In this document: in pieces, positions 5,724-12,412 of the stretch
Position numbering within the stretch: the first letter of the stretch is position 1
Layout of the letters: every line of letters begins with the position of its first letter
From: CAYZJV01 sp964473245
GTDB taxonomy: Bacteria > Spirochaetota > Spirochaetia > Sphaerochaetales > Sphaerochaetaceae
Length of the DNA: 12,470 nt
NCBI GenBank assembly: GCA_964473245.1
Contig: CAYYOL010000050.1
Span: 1-12,470 of the forward strand
Reading direction: 5' to 3'
Program-made: the position numbers and the translations under genes
Notes under the pieces: generated by a model
Database searches by the model: none
The model's input: the letters and a program-made list of their open reading frames with translations, nothing else
What the model was told of the DNA's origin: nothing

Positions 5724-7031
5724 ATGAAATTTCGGAGCTTTACACTAATCATCCTGGTGCTTTTTCTCACCCTCATAGGCTGTACGAAGGAGTCTACTCG
5801 ATTCGAATCCGGAAAATGGGAAGGGATCGTGTCACTTGGCACGTCTCAGTTTTTCATCGGCCTGGAGGCTATCGAAGAAGACCAGCAACTACTAGTCACC
5901 ATTGGGGAGCTCCTTGCTGCAGATGTTCCGGCTAGAGATGTTTCAGTTAGCGAAGATCAATGGTCGTTCTCTGTAAGAATCGGAACATCCTCATTGCAGT
6001 TCCTGTTGAATCCTACAGAGGAGGGATTCGATGGAAAGGTTCTGTACGACACAAAGAGTGGTACCGTAGTGCTCAGACCTGGGCGATACTCGGCAGAATA
6101 CCGGAAGATAATGAGACCCGAGCAATTCGGTATCCCGATCTCTGTCGATACCAGTCGTGCTCGCCTCCATGGTACCTATCTCACTCCCGAGGGAGATGGA
6201 CCATTTCCGACGGTACTTATCATAGCTGGAAGCGGTCCGACTGATCGCGATGGGAACTCTGAACTCATCGTTAACAACAATGACAACCTCTGGCACCTCG
6301 CACAAGAACTGCAACAAGCTGGAATAGCAACGGTTCGGTACGATAAACTTGGAGTGGGTGAGAGCATGCCAGAAGATCTCTCGATTGTGAGCGAATCGAC
6401 ATTCGACCATTACGTTGAAGATGCCGTACACTGGATTAGATTCTTGAAAGAGCGAGTTCCTGAAGCTGGTCCCATAGGGATCGCAGGACACTCCGAAGGC
6501 TCACTCATTGCGTTGTTGGCAGCACAAGCGGAACCGGTCGATTTTGTCATCTCGATGGCAGGAAACGGAGATCTCATAAGCGACCAGATGGTGAAACAGG
6601 TCTCCCGCATCAATGCAGAGGCAGCTGAAGTGCTTGAAAAACGGTTTGAGCAGATTTCTCAGAACCGGTACGAGGAGACTGGGAACCTCATGGTTGATAC
6701 CCTCGTTCCACTCGGAAAGGAGCTCTACCTTCAAACTTGGATGCAATACGATCCGACTGAAGTTCTCCGTTCGCTGGATATCCCTGCTCTGGTGATCTGG
6801 GGAGCGAACGATGAACGGCTTCACGATGAAAGTGGTCTCTTTGGTAGAGATCGTATGCCCCCAACGGTGTCATTCGTAGAGATTCAACAGATGGGTCATA
6901 TGCTCCGGAAGGTCGAAGCCGATGCCGACTTACAACGTTCGTACATGGATCGGACGATGGAGCTGCATCCTCGATTCCTTACCGAGATGATACAATTCAT
7001 ACAAGCTCAGTCGAGCAAAGGAGGACTCTGA
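5724..7031 (+). CDS. Lipoprotein alpha/beta hydrolase (serine esterase-like)
   Basis: A 435-residue protein beginning with a lipoprotein signal peptide (hydrophobic 7-19, lipobox LIGC, Cys20), so it should be lipid-anchored outside the inner membrane. Residues about 28-120 form a beta-rich N-terminal domain (GKWEGIVSLG onward) like those found ahead of secreted hydrolases. The hydrolase domain follows: GTYLTPEGDGPFPTVLIIAGSG (150-171) and the GPTDRDG oxyanion-region motif. The nucleophile elbow is GHSEGS with Ser257, the acid is probably Asp363 (GANDERL) and the base His392 (QMGHML). A helical lid lies at about 285-345. The triad is complete, so activity is likely; the substrate is unknown. 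The start is supported by AGGGAGA at 5713-5719. The next gene begins 2 nt after the stop, with its ribosome-binding site inside this gene, so the two are co-transcribed. Confidence 0.9.
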   Translation: MKFRSFTLIILVLFLTLIGCTKESTRFESGKWEGIVSLGTSQFFIGLEAIEEDQQLLVTIGELLAADVPARDVSVSEDQWSFSVRIGTSSLQFLLNPTEEGFDGKVLYDTKSGTVVLRPGRYSAEYRKIMRPEQFGIPISVDTSRARLHGTYLTPEGDGPFPTVLIIAGSGPTDRDGNSELIVNNNDNLWHLAQELQQAGIATVRYDKLGVGESMPEDLSIVSESTFDHYVEDAVHWIRFLKERVPEAGPIGIAGHSEGSLIALLAAQAEPVDFVISMAGNGDLISDQMVKQVSRINAEAAEVLEKRFEQISQNRYEETGNLMVDTLVPLGKELYLQTWMQYDPTEVLRSLDIPALVIWGANDERLHDESGLFGRDRMPPTVSFVEIQQMGHMLRKVEADADLQRSYMDRTMELHPRFLTEMIQFIQAQSSKGGL

Positions 7032-7033
7032 TC

Positions 7034-7237
7034 ATGACAGGAGAGGCACTCGTACTTATTTCTCCGCTCATTGTTGTGGAACTCATACTGAAGATCATCT
7101 GTATTCGTGATTGGCTGCATAGAGAGCAGTTCAATGGCATCGGGCGTATACCATGGCTGTTGATTGTGCTATTCGTGAATCTATTTGGTCCCCTCGCATA
7201 TCTGTTATACGGGAGAAAAACATATGGCAATCATTGA
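7034..7237 (+). CDS. Small two-helix membrane protein, PLDc_N type (YxlE-like)
   Basis: A 67-residue protein with two membrane helices (about 5-24 and 41-60) and the ending FGPLAYLLYGRK, typical of the phospholipase D nuclease N-terminal (PLDc_N) family. Members of this family are usually membrane helices without catalytic residues. In Bacillus subtilis the sigY operon has the order yxlE (PLDc_N), yxlF (ABC ATPase), yxlG (permease), the same order as here. It probably serves as an accessory or regulator of the ABC pair; no enzymatic function should be inferred. AAAGGAGG (7017-7024) in the end of the hydrolase gene supports the start. Its last 14 bases overlap the ATPase gene. Confidence 0.88.
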   Translation: MTGEALVLISPLIVVELILKIICIRDWLHREQFNGIGRIPWLLIVLFVNLFGPLAYLLYGRKTYGNH

Positions 7238-8144
7238 GGTGAACACAATAACGAAACGCTTTGGGACAGTCACCGCACTCAGCGGTGTCTCTCTTGCGGT
7301 ACAGAAGGGGGTGGTGTTCGGATTCCTTGGTCCGAACGGAGCAGGGAAAACCACCCTCATAAGAATTCTCGCAGGCCTGATCACCCCAGACGAAGGCTCC
7401 TTCCGTATAGCAGGGAAGGGCAACACCATGGAAACGAAGCAGCATGTCGGCTACCTAGCACAGAGTCCTCGGTTCTACCGGTGGCTCACTGCACGGGAAC
7501 TGCTGAAACTCTCCGGCAATCTTCACGGCATGGAGGCTCGACACCTGGACGATAGAATTGACTCCTTACTCGAACTCTGTGGGATCGCCAATGTTGCCGA
7601 TAGACGCATTGGAGGCTTCTCTGGAGGGATGCGTCAGAGACTTGGAATTGCTCAGGCAATCATCCACGAACCAGATGTCGTCTTTCTCGATGAACCGGTA
7701 TCTGCTCTCGATCCTCAGGGCAGAAAGGAGGTGCTCGATCTGATCGATTCACTCAGGGAGTCCACCACCGTGTTCATGTCATCGCATATCCTCGACGATG
7801 TTCAACGGGTCTGTGACGAGGTAGCGATCATAAAAGATGGTGCGATTCGCATTCATGAGAAAACGAAACGGCTATTACAACTACACGCTCGACCGGTGCT
7901 GATCATGACATTCGACTCGCATACCGAGGCTCAAGCGGCATCTGATCTGTGTGGAGAACTAGGTATAGAGACCACCGCTATTGGTGAGACGATTTCCATG
8001 CTATCTGCAGATTATGACACGAATCAGCGGAAGATTCTGGATTTCGTCGGATCGCATGGTCTGAAACTGAAGAGTCTTATGCATCAAGAGGCAACACTAG
8101 AGGATGTGTTTATGCATCATATGAGGGAGGAGTACCATGATTGA
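7224..8144 (+). CDS. ABC transporter ATP-binding protein (YxlF/CcmA-like)
   Basis: A 306-residue ATPase of the ABC-2 exporter type. It has Walker A GPNGAGKTT (37-45), the Q-loop Gln80, the signature FSGGMRQRLG (132-141), Walker B VVFLDEP with Asp156/Glu157, the D-loop SALDPQG (160-166) and the H-loop His188 (SSHIL). The roughly 85 residues after the nucleotide-binding domain form a C-terminal extension typical of drug, lantibiotic and Nos-type exporters. All catalytic residues are present. The start at 7224 is chosen because homology begins at MAIIEV and GGGAG (7211-7215) is 8 nt upstream; a longer frame to 7185 reads through the preceding gene. Overlaps of 14 nt upstream and 8 nt downstream indicate coupled translation with its partners. 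Confidence 0.95.
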   Translation: MAIIEVNTITKRFGTVTALSGVSLAVQKGVVFGFLGPNGAGKTTLIRILAGLITPDEGSFRIAGKGNTMETKQHVGYLAQSPRFYRWLTARELLKLSGNLHGMEARHLDDRIDSLLELCGIANVADRRIGGFSGGMRQRLGIAQAIIHEPDVVFLDEPVSALDPQGRKEVLDLIDSLRESTTVFMSSHILDDVQRVCDEVAIIKDGAIRIHEKTKRLLQLHARPVLIMTFDSHTEAQAASDLCGELGIETTAIGETISMLSADYDTNQRKILDFVGSHGLKLKSLMHQEATLEDVFMHHMREEYHD

Positions 8145-8904
8145 GACATTGCCTTCACTGGTAGGCAAGGAGTGGAAAGAGTCTGTTCGCACTTCCAGAT
8201 TGCTTATTTGGGTCGCCGTATCACTGTTTTTCGGCATACTATCTCCCCTCACAGCCTATTTCATGCCAGATATCCTCTCGTATGTCGGAGCCTCCCAGAA
8301 TATCATGATATCGATCGGAACGATCACCTATCATGATGCCATGGAACAATACCTGAAGAATTTCACGCAGATCGGAACCATCGTGATCATTGTGGTGAGC
8401 ATGGGGTGTGTAGCCGGCGAGAAACATGATGGATCCATGCAGTTTTTGTTGTCCCATCCGGTGAGTCGAACAGCGATACTGCTTGCCAAGGTTGGAGCAC
8501 TCAAGCTGACCATTGCTATCGGACAGCTAGTTGGAATGTTCTGTATGGCAGGATATTGCCTCTATCTCTTCCCAGACTTTCCCCTTGTTCCGTTCATTTT
8601 CTCAAATCTCTTTCTATTCATCTATTTCTTGACATTTGCCGTGATAACCGTGAGCTTCTCTGCAATGGTGAACAAACCGGTGCTTGCCGCGGTGGGATCG
8701 CTCGCAACCTGGCTTATCCTCTCGGTGATCACGCTCAGCGATCGTGTGGGATCGTTCTCGATTGCCCGGGTGAATGATCAGATGATGCAGGCATTAGAGG
8801 GCTTTCCAATCAACTGGAAACCGACACTGGGAGCGCTCATAGTAGTGGTAGTCTTTTCAGTGTTCGGTGTGATGGTGTTCTCGCGATGGGAACCGGAGGA
8901 TTAG
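8137..8904 (+). CDS. ABC-2 type transporter permease
   Basis: A 255-residue integral membrane protein with about six predicted helices (near 22-42, 77-94, 116-143, 150-176, 180-200 and 230-249). Between helices 2 and 3 is EKHDGSMQFLLSHPVSR (95-111), the coupling segment typical of the ABC-2/NosY-like permease family. It probably forms the channel with the ATPase at 7224-8144. The start overlaps the ATPase gene by 8 bases and has GGAGGAG just upstream. Substrate is not deducible: related systems handle peptides, drugs or lipids, or give immunity to antimicrobial peptides. The stop codon overlaps that of the convergent yjbQ gene by 3 bases within a 4-base gene overlap. Confidence 0.92.
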   Translation: MIETLPSLVGKEWKESVRTSRLLIWVAVSLFFGILSPLTAYFMPDILSYVGASQNIMISIGTITYHDAMEQYLKNFTQIGTIVIIVVSMGCVAGEKHDGSMQFLLSHPVSRTAILLAKVGALKLTIAIGQLVGMFCMAGYCLYLFPDFPLVPFIFSNLFLFIYFLTFAVITVSFSAMVNKPVLAAVGSLATWLILSVITLSDRVGSFSIARVNDQMMQALEGFPINWKPTLGALIVVVVFSVFGVMVFSRWEPED

Positions 8905-9299
8905 GAAACACCCGCTATTTGAACATGGACGGTTCTCGAGCGAGGACCGTCGAATTCGCAGAAGTAGATATCTTGCCAAATACCCAGTACAAGCTTTCCC
9001 CGATGAATCGGAACCAGCTCACTTGCTCCGATCGCAGACGACTTCAGGTGTGCTACCGAGTTTCCCTCGTCATGTCGAAAACGACTATCGTCCGGAAACG
9101 CCGAATCGAGTCCAATCATGAGGTCGTGAATGACATCGGGATCGGAGTTCTCGTTCAAAGTGATTGCTGCCGTTGTATGCGGGCAGAAGACAAGACAATA
9201 CCCCGCGGATACTCCTGACTCGGTGACGAGTCGCTGAATCTGAGCGGTGAGTGATACAAAGCCTTCTCGTGGTGTCGCTAGTGTCAATTGTGTGAACAT
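8901..9299 (-). CDS. yjbQ: YjbQ/UPF0047 family protein (secondary thiamine-phosphate synthase enzyme)
   Basis: A 132-residue protein of the YjbQ family, a compact jelly-roll-like fold with weak thiamine-phosphate synthase activity reported for E. coli YjbQ; its physiological role is unsettled. Conserved parts are PHTTAAITLNENSDPDV (40-56, with His41 and Glu50), GNSVAHLKSSAIGAS (79-93, His84) and LGIWQDIYFCEFDGPR (105-120). The start chosen is the ATG at 9299, which gives the usual family length. A GTG at 9329 in the same frame would add ten residues, and neither has a clear Shine-Dalgarno. It lies 39 nt downstream of rpsD with no terminator visible, so it is probably read from the rpsD promoter. 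It is convergent with the ABC operon and overlaps it by 4 bases. Confidence 0.9.
   Translation of the reverse strand: MFTQLTLATPREGFVSLTAQIQRLVTESGVSAGYCLVFCPHTTAAITLNENSDPDVIHDLMIGLDSAFPDDSRFRHDEGNSVAHLKSSAIGASELVPIHRGKLVLGIWQDIYFCEFDGPRSRTVHVQIAGVS
8928..8951. other. Strong hairpin between convergent genes (possible terminator element without T tract)
   Basis: GACGGTTCTC (8928-8937) and GAGGACCGTC (8942-8951) pair over 10 bp (one G-T wobble) around a 4-nt loop. It lies inside the 3' end of yjbQ, 24 bases past the permease stop. Neither strand has a run of T after it, so intrinsic termination is uncertain. It could stabilise 3' ends. Confidence 0.4.
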
Positions 9300-9338
9300 G
9301 GAGGCATAGTAGCCGATGTCACACACCACGTCAATCTA

Positions 9339-9926
9339 CTATTTGGAATAGAGCTCTACAATGGCTCGCTCCTGCACCGCGAAGTCGATATCATTTCGAG
9401 AGGGGAGACCAGCTACCGTACCTTTGAAAGCCTCTTCAGAGAACGAGAGCCATGGTGGAAGAGCCCGCCTTTCGGAGAATTTGATGTTGGTCGCTAAAGC
9501 GATAGCTGATTTGCGCACACCTACTTCGTCACCTACTTGGACTTCGTAGGAGGGGATATCGACCCGTTTGCCATTAATCAAGATATGACCATGATTGACC
9601 ATTTGTCTTGCCTGAATTCGTGTCTTGGCTAGCCCAAGTCGGAATACTACATTATCAAGACGCAACTCCATGAGTCGAAGCAGGTTCTCACCGGTCATGC
9701 CAGGCATGCTCTCAGCACGTTTGTAGGTTCGTTTGAACTGTCTCTCCAATACGCCGTATACGAAGCGTACCTTCTGCTTCTCTTTAAGCTGTATACCATA
9801 CTCGCTCACTTTACGACGAGATCGTTTCTGCCTCCGAATACTCGGCTTATGGGTATATCCAAGTACGATGGGATCGATTCCGAGATAGTTGCACCGTTTG
9901 AACACGGGCGTTCTTGCTATTGCCAT
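9339..9926 (-). CDS. rpsD: 30S ribosomal protein S4
   Basis: S4 is a primary 16S rRNA-binding protein that nucleates assembly of the 30S body. The 195-residue protein has the family N-terminal part (SEYGIQLKEKQKVRFVYGVLERQF, 41-64, listed in two pieces: SEYGIQLKEKQ and KVRFVYGVLERQF). It also has MPGMTGENLLRLMELRLDN (74-92) and the S4 RNA-binding domain (about 88-150, ARQMVNHGHILINGKRVDIP). Only one Cys (Cys12) occurs in the N-terminal region, so this is a zinc-free S4. The gene stands alone rather than in the alpha operon with rpsM-rpsK-rpoA, an arrangement I associate with spirochaetes. The start at 9926 follows AGGTGG with about 10-nt spacing. yjbQ follows directly. Confidence 0.96.
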   Translation of the reverse strand: MAIARTPVFKRCNYLGIDPIVLGYTHKPSIRRQKRSRRKVSEYGIQLKEKQKVRFVYGVLERQFKRTYKRAESMPGMTGENLLRLMELRLDNVVFRLGLAKTRIQARQMVNHGHILINGKRVDIPSYEVQVGDEVGVRKSAIALATNIKFSERRALPPWLSFSEEAFKGTVAGLPSRNDIDFAVQERAIVELYSK

Positions 9927-9974
9927 AGGGTTTACACCACCTGTATAACTGTAATATATTAGCCTTAGCTAACT

Positions 9975-10004
9975 TTTATAGTTTTTACCAGATTTATCTG
10001 GAAA
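9975..10004 (-). promoter_or_regulatory. Putative rpsD promoter with a palindromic spacer
   Basis: Minus-strand TTTCCA (10004-9999), an 18-nt spacer and TATAAA (9980-9975). The spacer overlaps a perfect inverted repeat, CCAGAT-TT-ATCTGG (9988-10001). Outer AACTTT (9971-9976) and AAAGTT (10002-10007) extend the symmetry. An alternative -10, TAATAT, lies nearer the gene at about 9956-9961. The leader of about 40 nt could also carry S4 autoregulation, but I cannot show it. Confidence 0.42.
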
Positions 10005-10044
10005 GTTCAATAGGAGAGTTCAACGACAGAAGGGTGGGTGTATC

Positions 10045-10084
10045 GTATCACAATTTTATTTGTTTACATGGGAAACAGTGATAC
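10045..10084. repeat. Inverted repeat upstream of the second barrel-like gene
   Basis: GTATCAC (10045-10051) and GTGATAC (10078-10084) are perfect 7-bp inverted arms 26 nt apart. A weak promoter, TTGTTT (10060-10065), 16 nt, TACAGT (10082-10087) with a TGA extension, lies between and over the right arm. A dimeric regulator contacting both arms, or a long hairpin, is possible. The rest of the 9927-10125 gap holds only the divergent rpsD promoter and AT-rich sequence. Confidence 0.4.
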
Positions 10085-10125
10085 AGTGAATGCACAGAGG
10101 CTCCATAGCCAGAGGAGGAGAAGCA

Positions 10126-10902
10126 ATGGGAGAGAAAAAAGCTGTCGTAACTATGGTCGTCGTATGTACCATCGTACTGAGTATGGGAACGGTAGGTGCC
10201 GCGGTAGTCGAAGGTAATACGACACTCTCAGGAACCAATGGCTATATAGTCATTCCCAGTGCTATCCCTGTCGACAGCAGTAACGGAGCAGCGATCACGA
10301 CCGGGTACAACGCCCTGTTGAAATTTCCCGGCGACTTTTCCCATATTCCGTTCATCCAACTCGGATTTGCTGAAGATTTCGAAGCGACTCTTGCCATCGA
10401 TATTGCCGATGATGTCGATCTATTGCTCCAGGGGAAGTGGCGATTCATCGAGAAGGGGACCACTTCGGTTGCATTCGGCGTGAATGGACAGATGCACGGT
10501 GTGAGTGATAAAAATCGGTTTGCAGCTCAGACCTATATCGCCAGTTCATTTTCCTCCAATTTCATCGATTGGCCATCGAAGACCACTGTTCTGATTGGCT
10601 ATACGTTCAAGGAAAACATGAAAACGGATATCGATTTCGGCATGGGATTCCAAGCCCCGCTTCTCGAGAAGGTGTTCAAAGGGAAGGTCGATTTTCTCAT
10701 CGATTTCGGCAATGTCTCCTACAGTGCATATCCGAGTGCAGGCGATGCACAAACGCGTGGTATGCTGAATATCGGAGCCCGTCTGCTCCCAGTCGAGTTC
10801 ATGAAATCGACCTATGTAACCGCAGAACTACGGTTGCTCGATATCCTGGACCATGAGGGGAGGGGGATCAGTACTGGTCTGACCATCTCATTCAGGCCTT
10901 GA
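10126..10902 (+). CDS. Exported, probably outer-membrane beta-barrel protein
   Basis: A 258-residue protein with a clear signal peptide: EKK then a hydrophobic stretch (residues 6-25) ending MGTVGA, with cleavage probably before AVVEG. The mature part begins GNTTLSGTNGYIVIPSA, a glycine/serine-rich opening that recalls exported barrels that start with a loop plus a short strand. The rest alternates hydrophobic and polar residues with frequent Gly and aromatic ends, in hairpin-like pairs, and ends with a strand STGLTISFRP. I do not recognise a named family. The outer-membrane location is inferred. The start at 10126 is supported by AGGAGGAG (10113-10120) with 5-nt spacing; the in-frame ATG at 10090 would place charged residues ahead of the signal peptide and is unlikely. 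It is a single-gene unit with no obvious terminator downstream. Confidence 0.8.
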   Translation: MGEKKAVVTMVVVCTIVLSMGTVGAAVVEGNTTLSGTNGYIVIPSAIPVDSSNGAAITTGYNALLKFPGDFSHIPFIQLGFAEDFEATLAIDIADDVDLLLQGKWRFIEKGTTSVAFGVNGQMHGVSDKNRFAAQTYIASSFSSNFIDWPSKTTVLIGYTFKENMKTDIDFGMGFQAPLLEKVFKGKVDFLIDFGNVSYSAYPSAGDAQTRGMLNIGARLLPVEFMKSTYVTAELRLLDILDHEGRGISTGLTISFRP

Positions 10903-10973
10903 ATGAATACATTTATGCATCAGTAGTAAATTGATAAATACTTTATAAATAAACCGCTTCTTACACAAATCTA

Positions 10974-11002
10974 TTGACTTAATCTGAGTCTGACTCTATT
11001 CT
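10974..11002 (+). promoter_or_regulatory. Putative sigma-70 promoter of the Fic-family gene, with a palindrome in its spacer
   Basis: TTGACT (10974-10979), 17 nt, TATTCT (10997-11002), about 31 nt before the start codon. The spacer ends in a perfect palindrome GAGTC-T-GACTC (10986-10996) that abuts the -10, a usual place for a repressor operator. The remaining gap since 10902 is AT-rich with no visible terminator. Confidence 0.6.
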
Positions 11003-11033
11003 GAATTGAGACTACCATGCTTTGGGAGACTCT

Positions 11034-12383
11034 ATGAAGCTGCACACAAATGGTTTTCATCTTGCTGGTTATTCGTTTCTGCTTCAAAAGTTCCAAATAT
11101 CTGGTATGCACCATTGGCATACCTCTTCGGTTCTCGTTTCTGGTACGAGAAAGACACGGAAACGAAATGGAACAATCGAGGAGATGTATTCTCCTCGCTA
11201 TTGGCCTGGGAATACGGTAGGGGATCATCTCGAGTTCGCACTGAAATACGATGGGGTGAATCTCGAGATTCTATCTGTACTCTTCGAACAGATTTCAGAA
11301 TCTGAACTCACTGAATTCATTCTGAAGAAACCTACGGGAAGATACACCAGAAGAATCTGGTTCTACTATGAGTACATAACCGGGAAACGACTTCCCATCG
11401 AGGATTGCACTACCGGTAACTATGTAGATGCATTGGAACGAGACTACTACTACACGCTGAATAAAGGGATACGATCTCGTAGACACCGTGTGGTGGATAA
11501 TCTTCTCGGTGTCCCCACATACTGCCCCATCATAAGAAAGACGAGAGTGCTTGGAAGTTTCGATACTTCCCTTCTACAGAAAAGAAGTGCCGACATGCTG
11601 AGCTCTTTCTCTCCTGAAATCTTCGAACGCACCAATATGGCCCTTATCGATCGTGAGGCAACAGCTGTCTATGCATTGGATGACGCTTCTAATGGATCCA
11701 AGCATAAAGATCTTTTTCTCAAGCTGCTGAGAGAGTCCGAATCGTGGAAGGAACTCTCTTTCGAGGTACTACAGTCTCTACACGCGAAGGCTACCCAAAG
11801 TGAAGAACAGATATCGGAAAGCAATAGGAGGCTTTTGGATGGCCTCATACAGACACATAATCGTCTGAAAGCTCACGATGTGGCTCCCATTGTGCACGCT
11901 GTGGCTATAGCAAGTGGATTTCTGCTCATCGCTCCATTCAGTAGTGGCAATACCATGGTCCATCGAGTCCTGCTACACCATATTCTTGCATCGAGGCAGC
12001 TGATTCACCCACCGATCATTCTTCCGATCTATACCAACTGGGACCGAAGTAAGGGTAGTCCAGAGTGCAAGAAACAGACTTTCCTTGACCTAACAGATGC
12101 AGCAGATCAACTCGCCACCCAGATAGCCTCGGCCTTTGATGATGTTTTGATGCATGAACTGAATGCACTTACGAGATATGAACGGGCAAAAGAGCATCTC
12201 ACTCATATTGTGAAGATGCCCGACCGATTGATCGATCTGTTCATTGAAACCTGCATAGTACATGAAGGATCAATACCGGAGAGCATACGTTCTGACAGCT
12301 TCAATTTCCTTACGTACGCAGAATTGTCCAGAATGGAGCAGACGGTTCGGGACATATATGAAAAACCCGCCAATTCGGATTGA
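11034..12383 (+). CDS. Degenerate Fic-family protein (catalytic motif lost)
   Basis: Fic enzymes transfer AMP or other groups from nucleotides to protein side chains. This 449-residue protein keeps the family's N-terminal region: KKPTGRYTRRIWFYYEYITG (98-117), GNYVDALE (128-135) and RSRRHRVVDNLLG (147-159). The Fic core is recognisable from RRLLDGLIQTHNRL (265-278) to HRVLLHHILASR (310-321), and the C-terminal helix MPDRLIDLF (395-403) remains. The core motif HPFx[D/E]GNGRxxR reads APFSSGNTMVHR (300-311): the catalytic His is Ala300, the metal-binding acid Ser304 and the Gly-Arg pair Thr307-Met308. The inhibitory motif region (211-218) is AVYALDDA, without Ser or Glu. The segment that holds the substrate-docking flap looks about 25 residues shorter than relatives I recall. 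The frame is intact, so it is probably a functional pseudoenzyme rather than debris. GGGAG (11024-11028) with 5-nt spacing sets the ATG at 11034; a TTG at 11022 is possible. Confidence 0.82.
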   Translation: MKLHTNGFHLAGYSFLLQKFQISGMHHWHTSSVLVSGTRKTRKRNGTIEEMYSPRYWPGNTVGDHLEFALKYDGVNLEILSVLFEQISESELTEFILKKPTGRYTRRIWFYYEYITGKRLPIEDCTTGNYVDALERDYYYTLNKGIRSRRHRVVDNLLGVPTYCPIIRKTRVLGSFDTSLLQKRSADMLSSFSPEIFERTNMALIDREATAVYALDDASNGSKHKDLFLKLLRESESWKELSFEVLQSLHAKATQSEEQISESNRRLLDGLIQTHNRLKAHDVAPIVHAVAIASGFLLIAPFSSGNTMVHRVLLHHILASRQLIHPPIILPIYTNWDRSKGSPECKKQTFLDLTDAADQLATQIASAFDDVLMHELNALTRYERAKEHLTHIVKMPDRLIDLFIETCIVHEGSIPESIRSDSFNFLTYAELSRMEQTVRDIYEKPANSD

Positions 12384-12402
12384 GTGTCCGAACCGACGGG
12401 TT
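12361..12402 (-). terminator. Rho-independent terminator of ssrA, inside the end of the Fic gene
   Basis: Two nested stems: AACCCG (12364-12369) with CGGGTT (12397-12402), and TTCGGA (12374-12379) with TCCGAA (12387-12392), around a 7-nt loop that contains the Fic stop codon. On the minus strand the structure ends in five T residues (12365-12361), so it terminates the tmRNA transcript, whose 3' end lies 11 bases upstream on that strand. The plus strand has no T tract after the stem. Confidence 0.85.
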
Positions 12403-12412
12403 ATCGTGTATC

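Noticed and set aside
5991..6491. Minus-strand open frame of 166 residues inside the lipoprotein hydrolase
   Set aside because: Antisense to a gene with a complete catalytic triad and lipobox; no start signal or family pattern.
7185..7223. Longer start for the ABC ATPase
   Set aside because: It reads through the PLDc_N gene in another frame; family sequence and the ribosome-binding site point to 7224.
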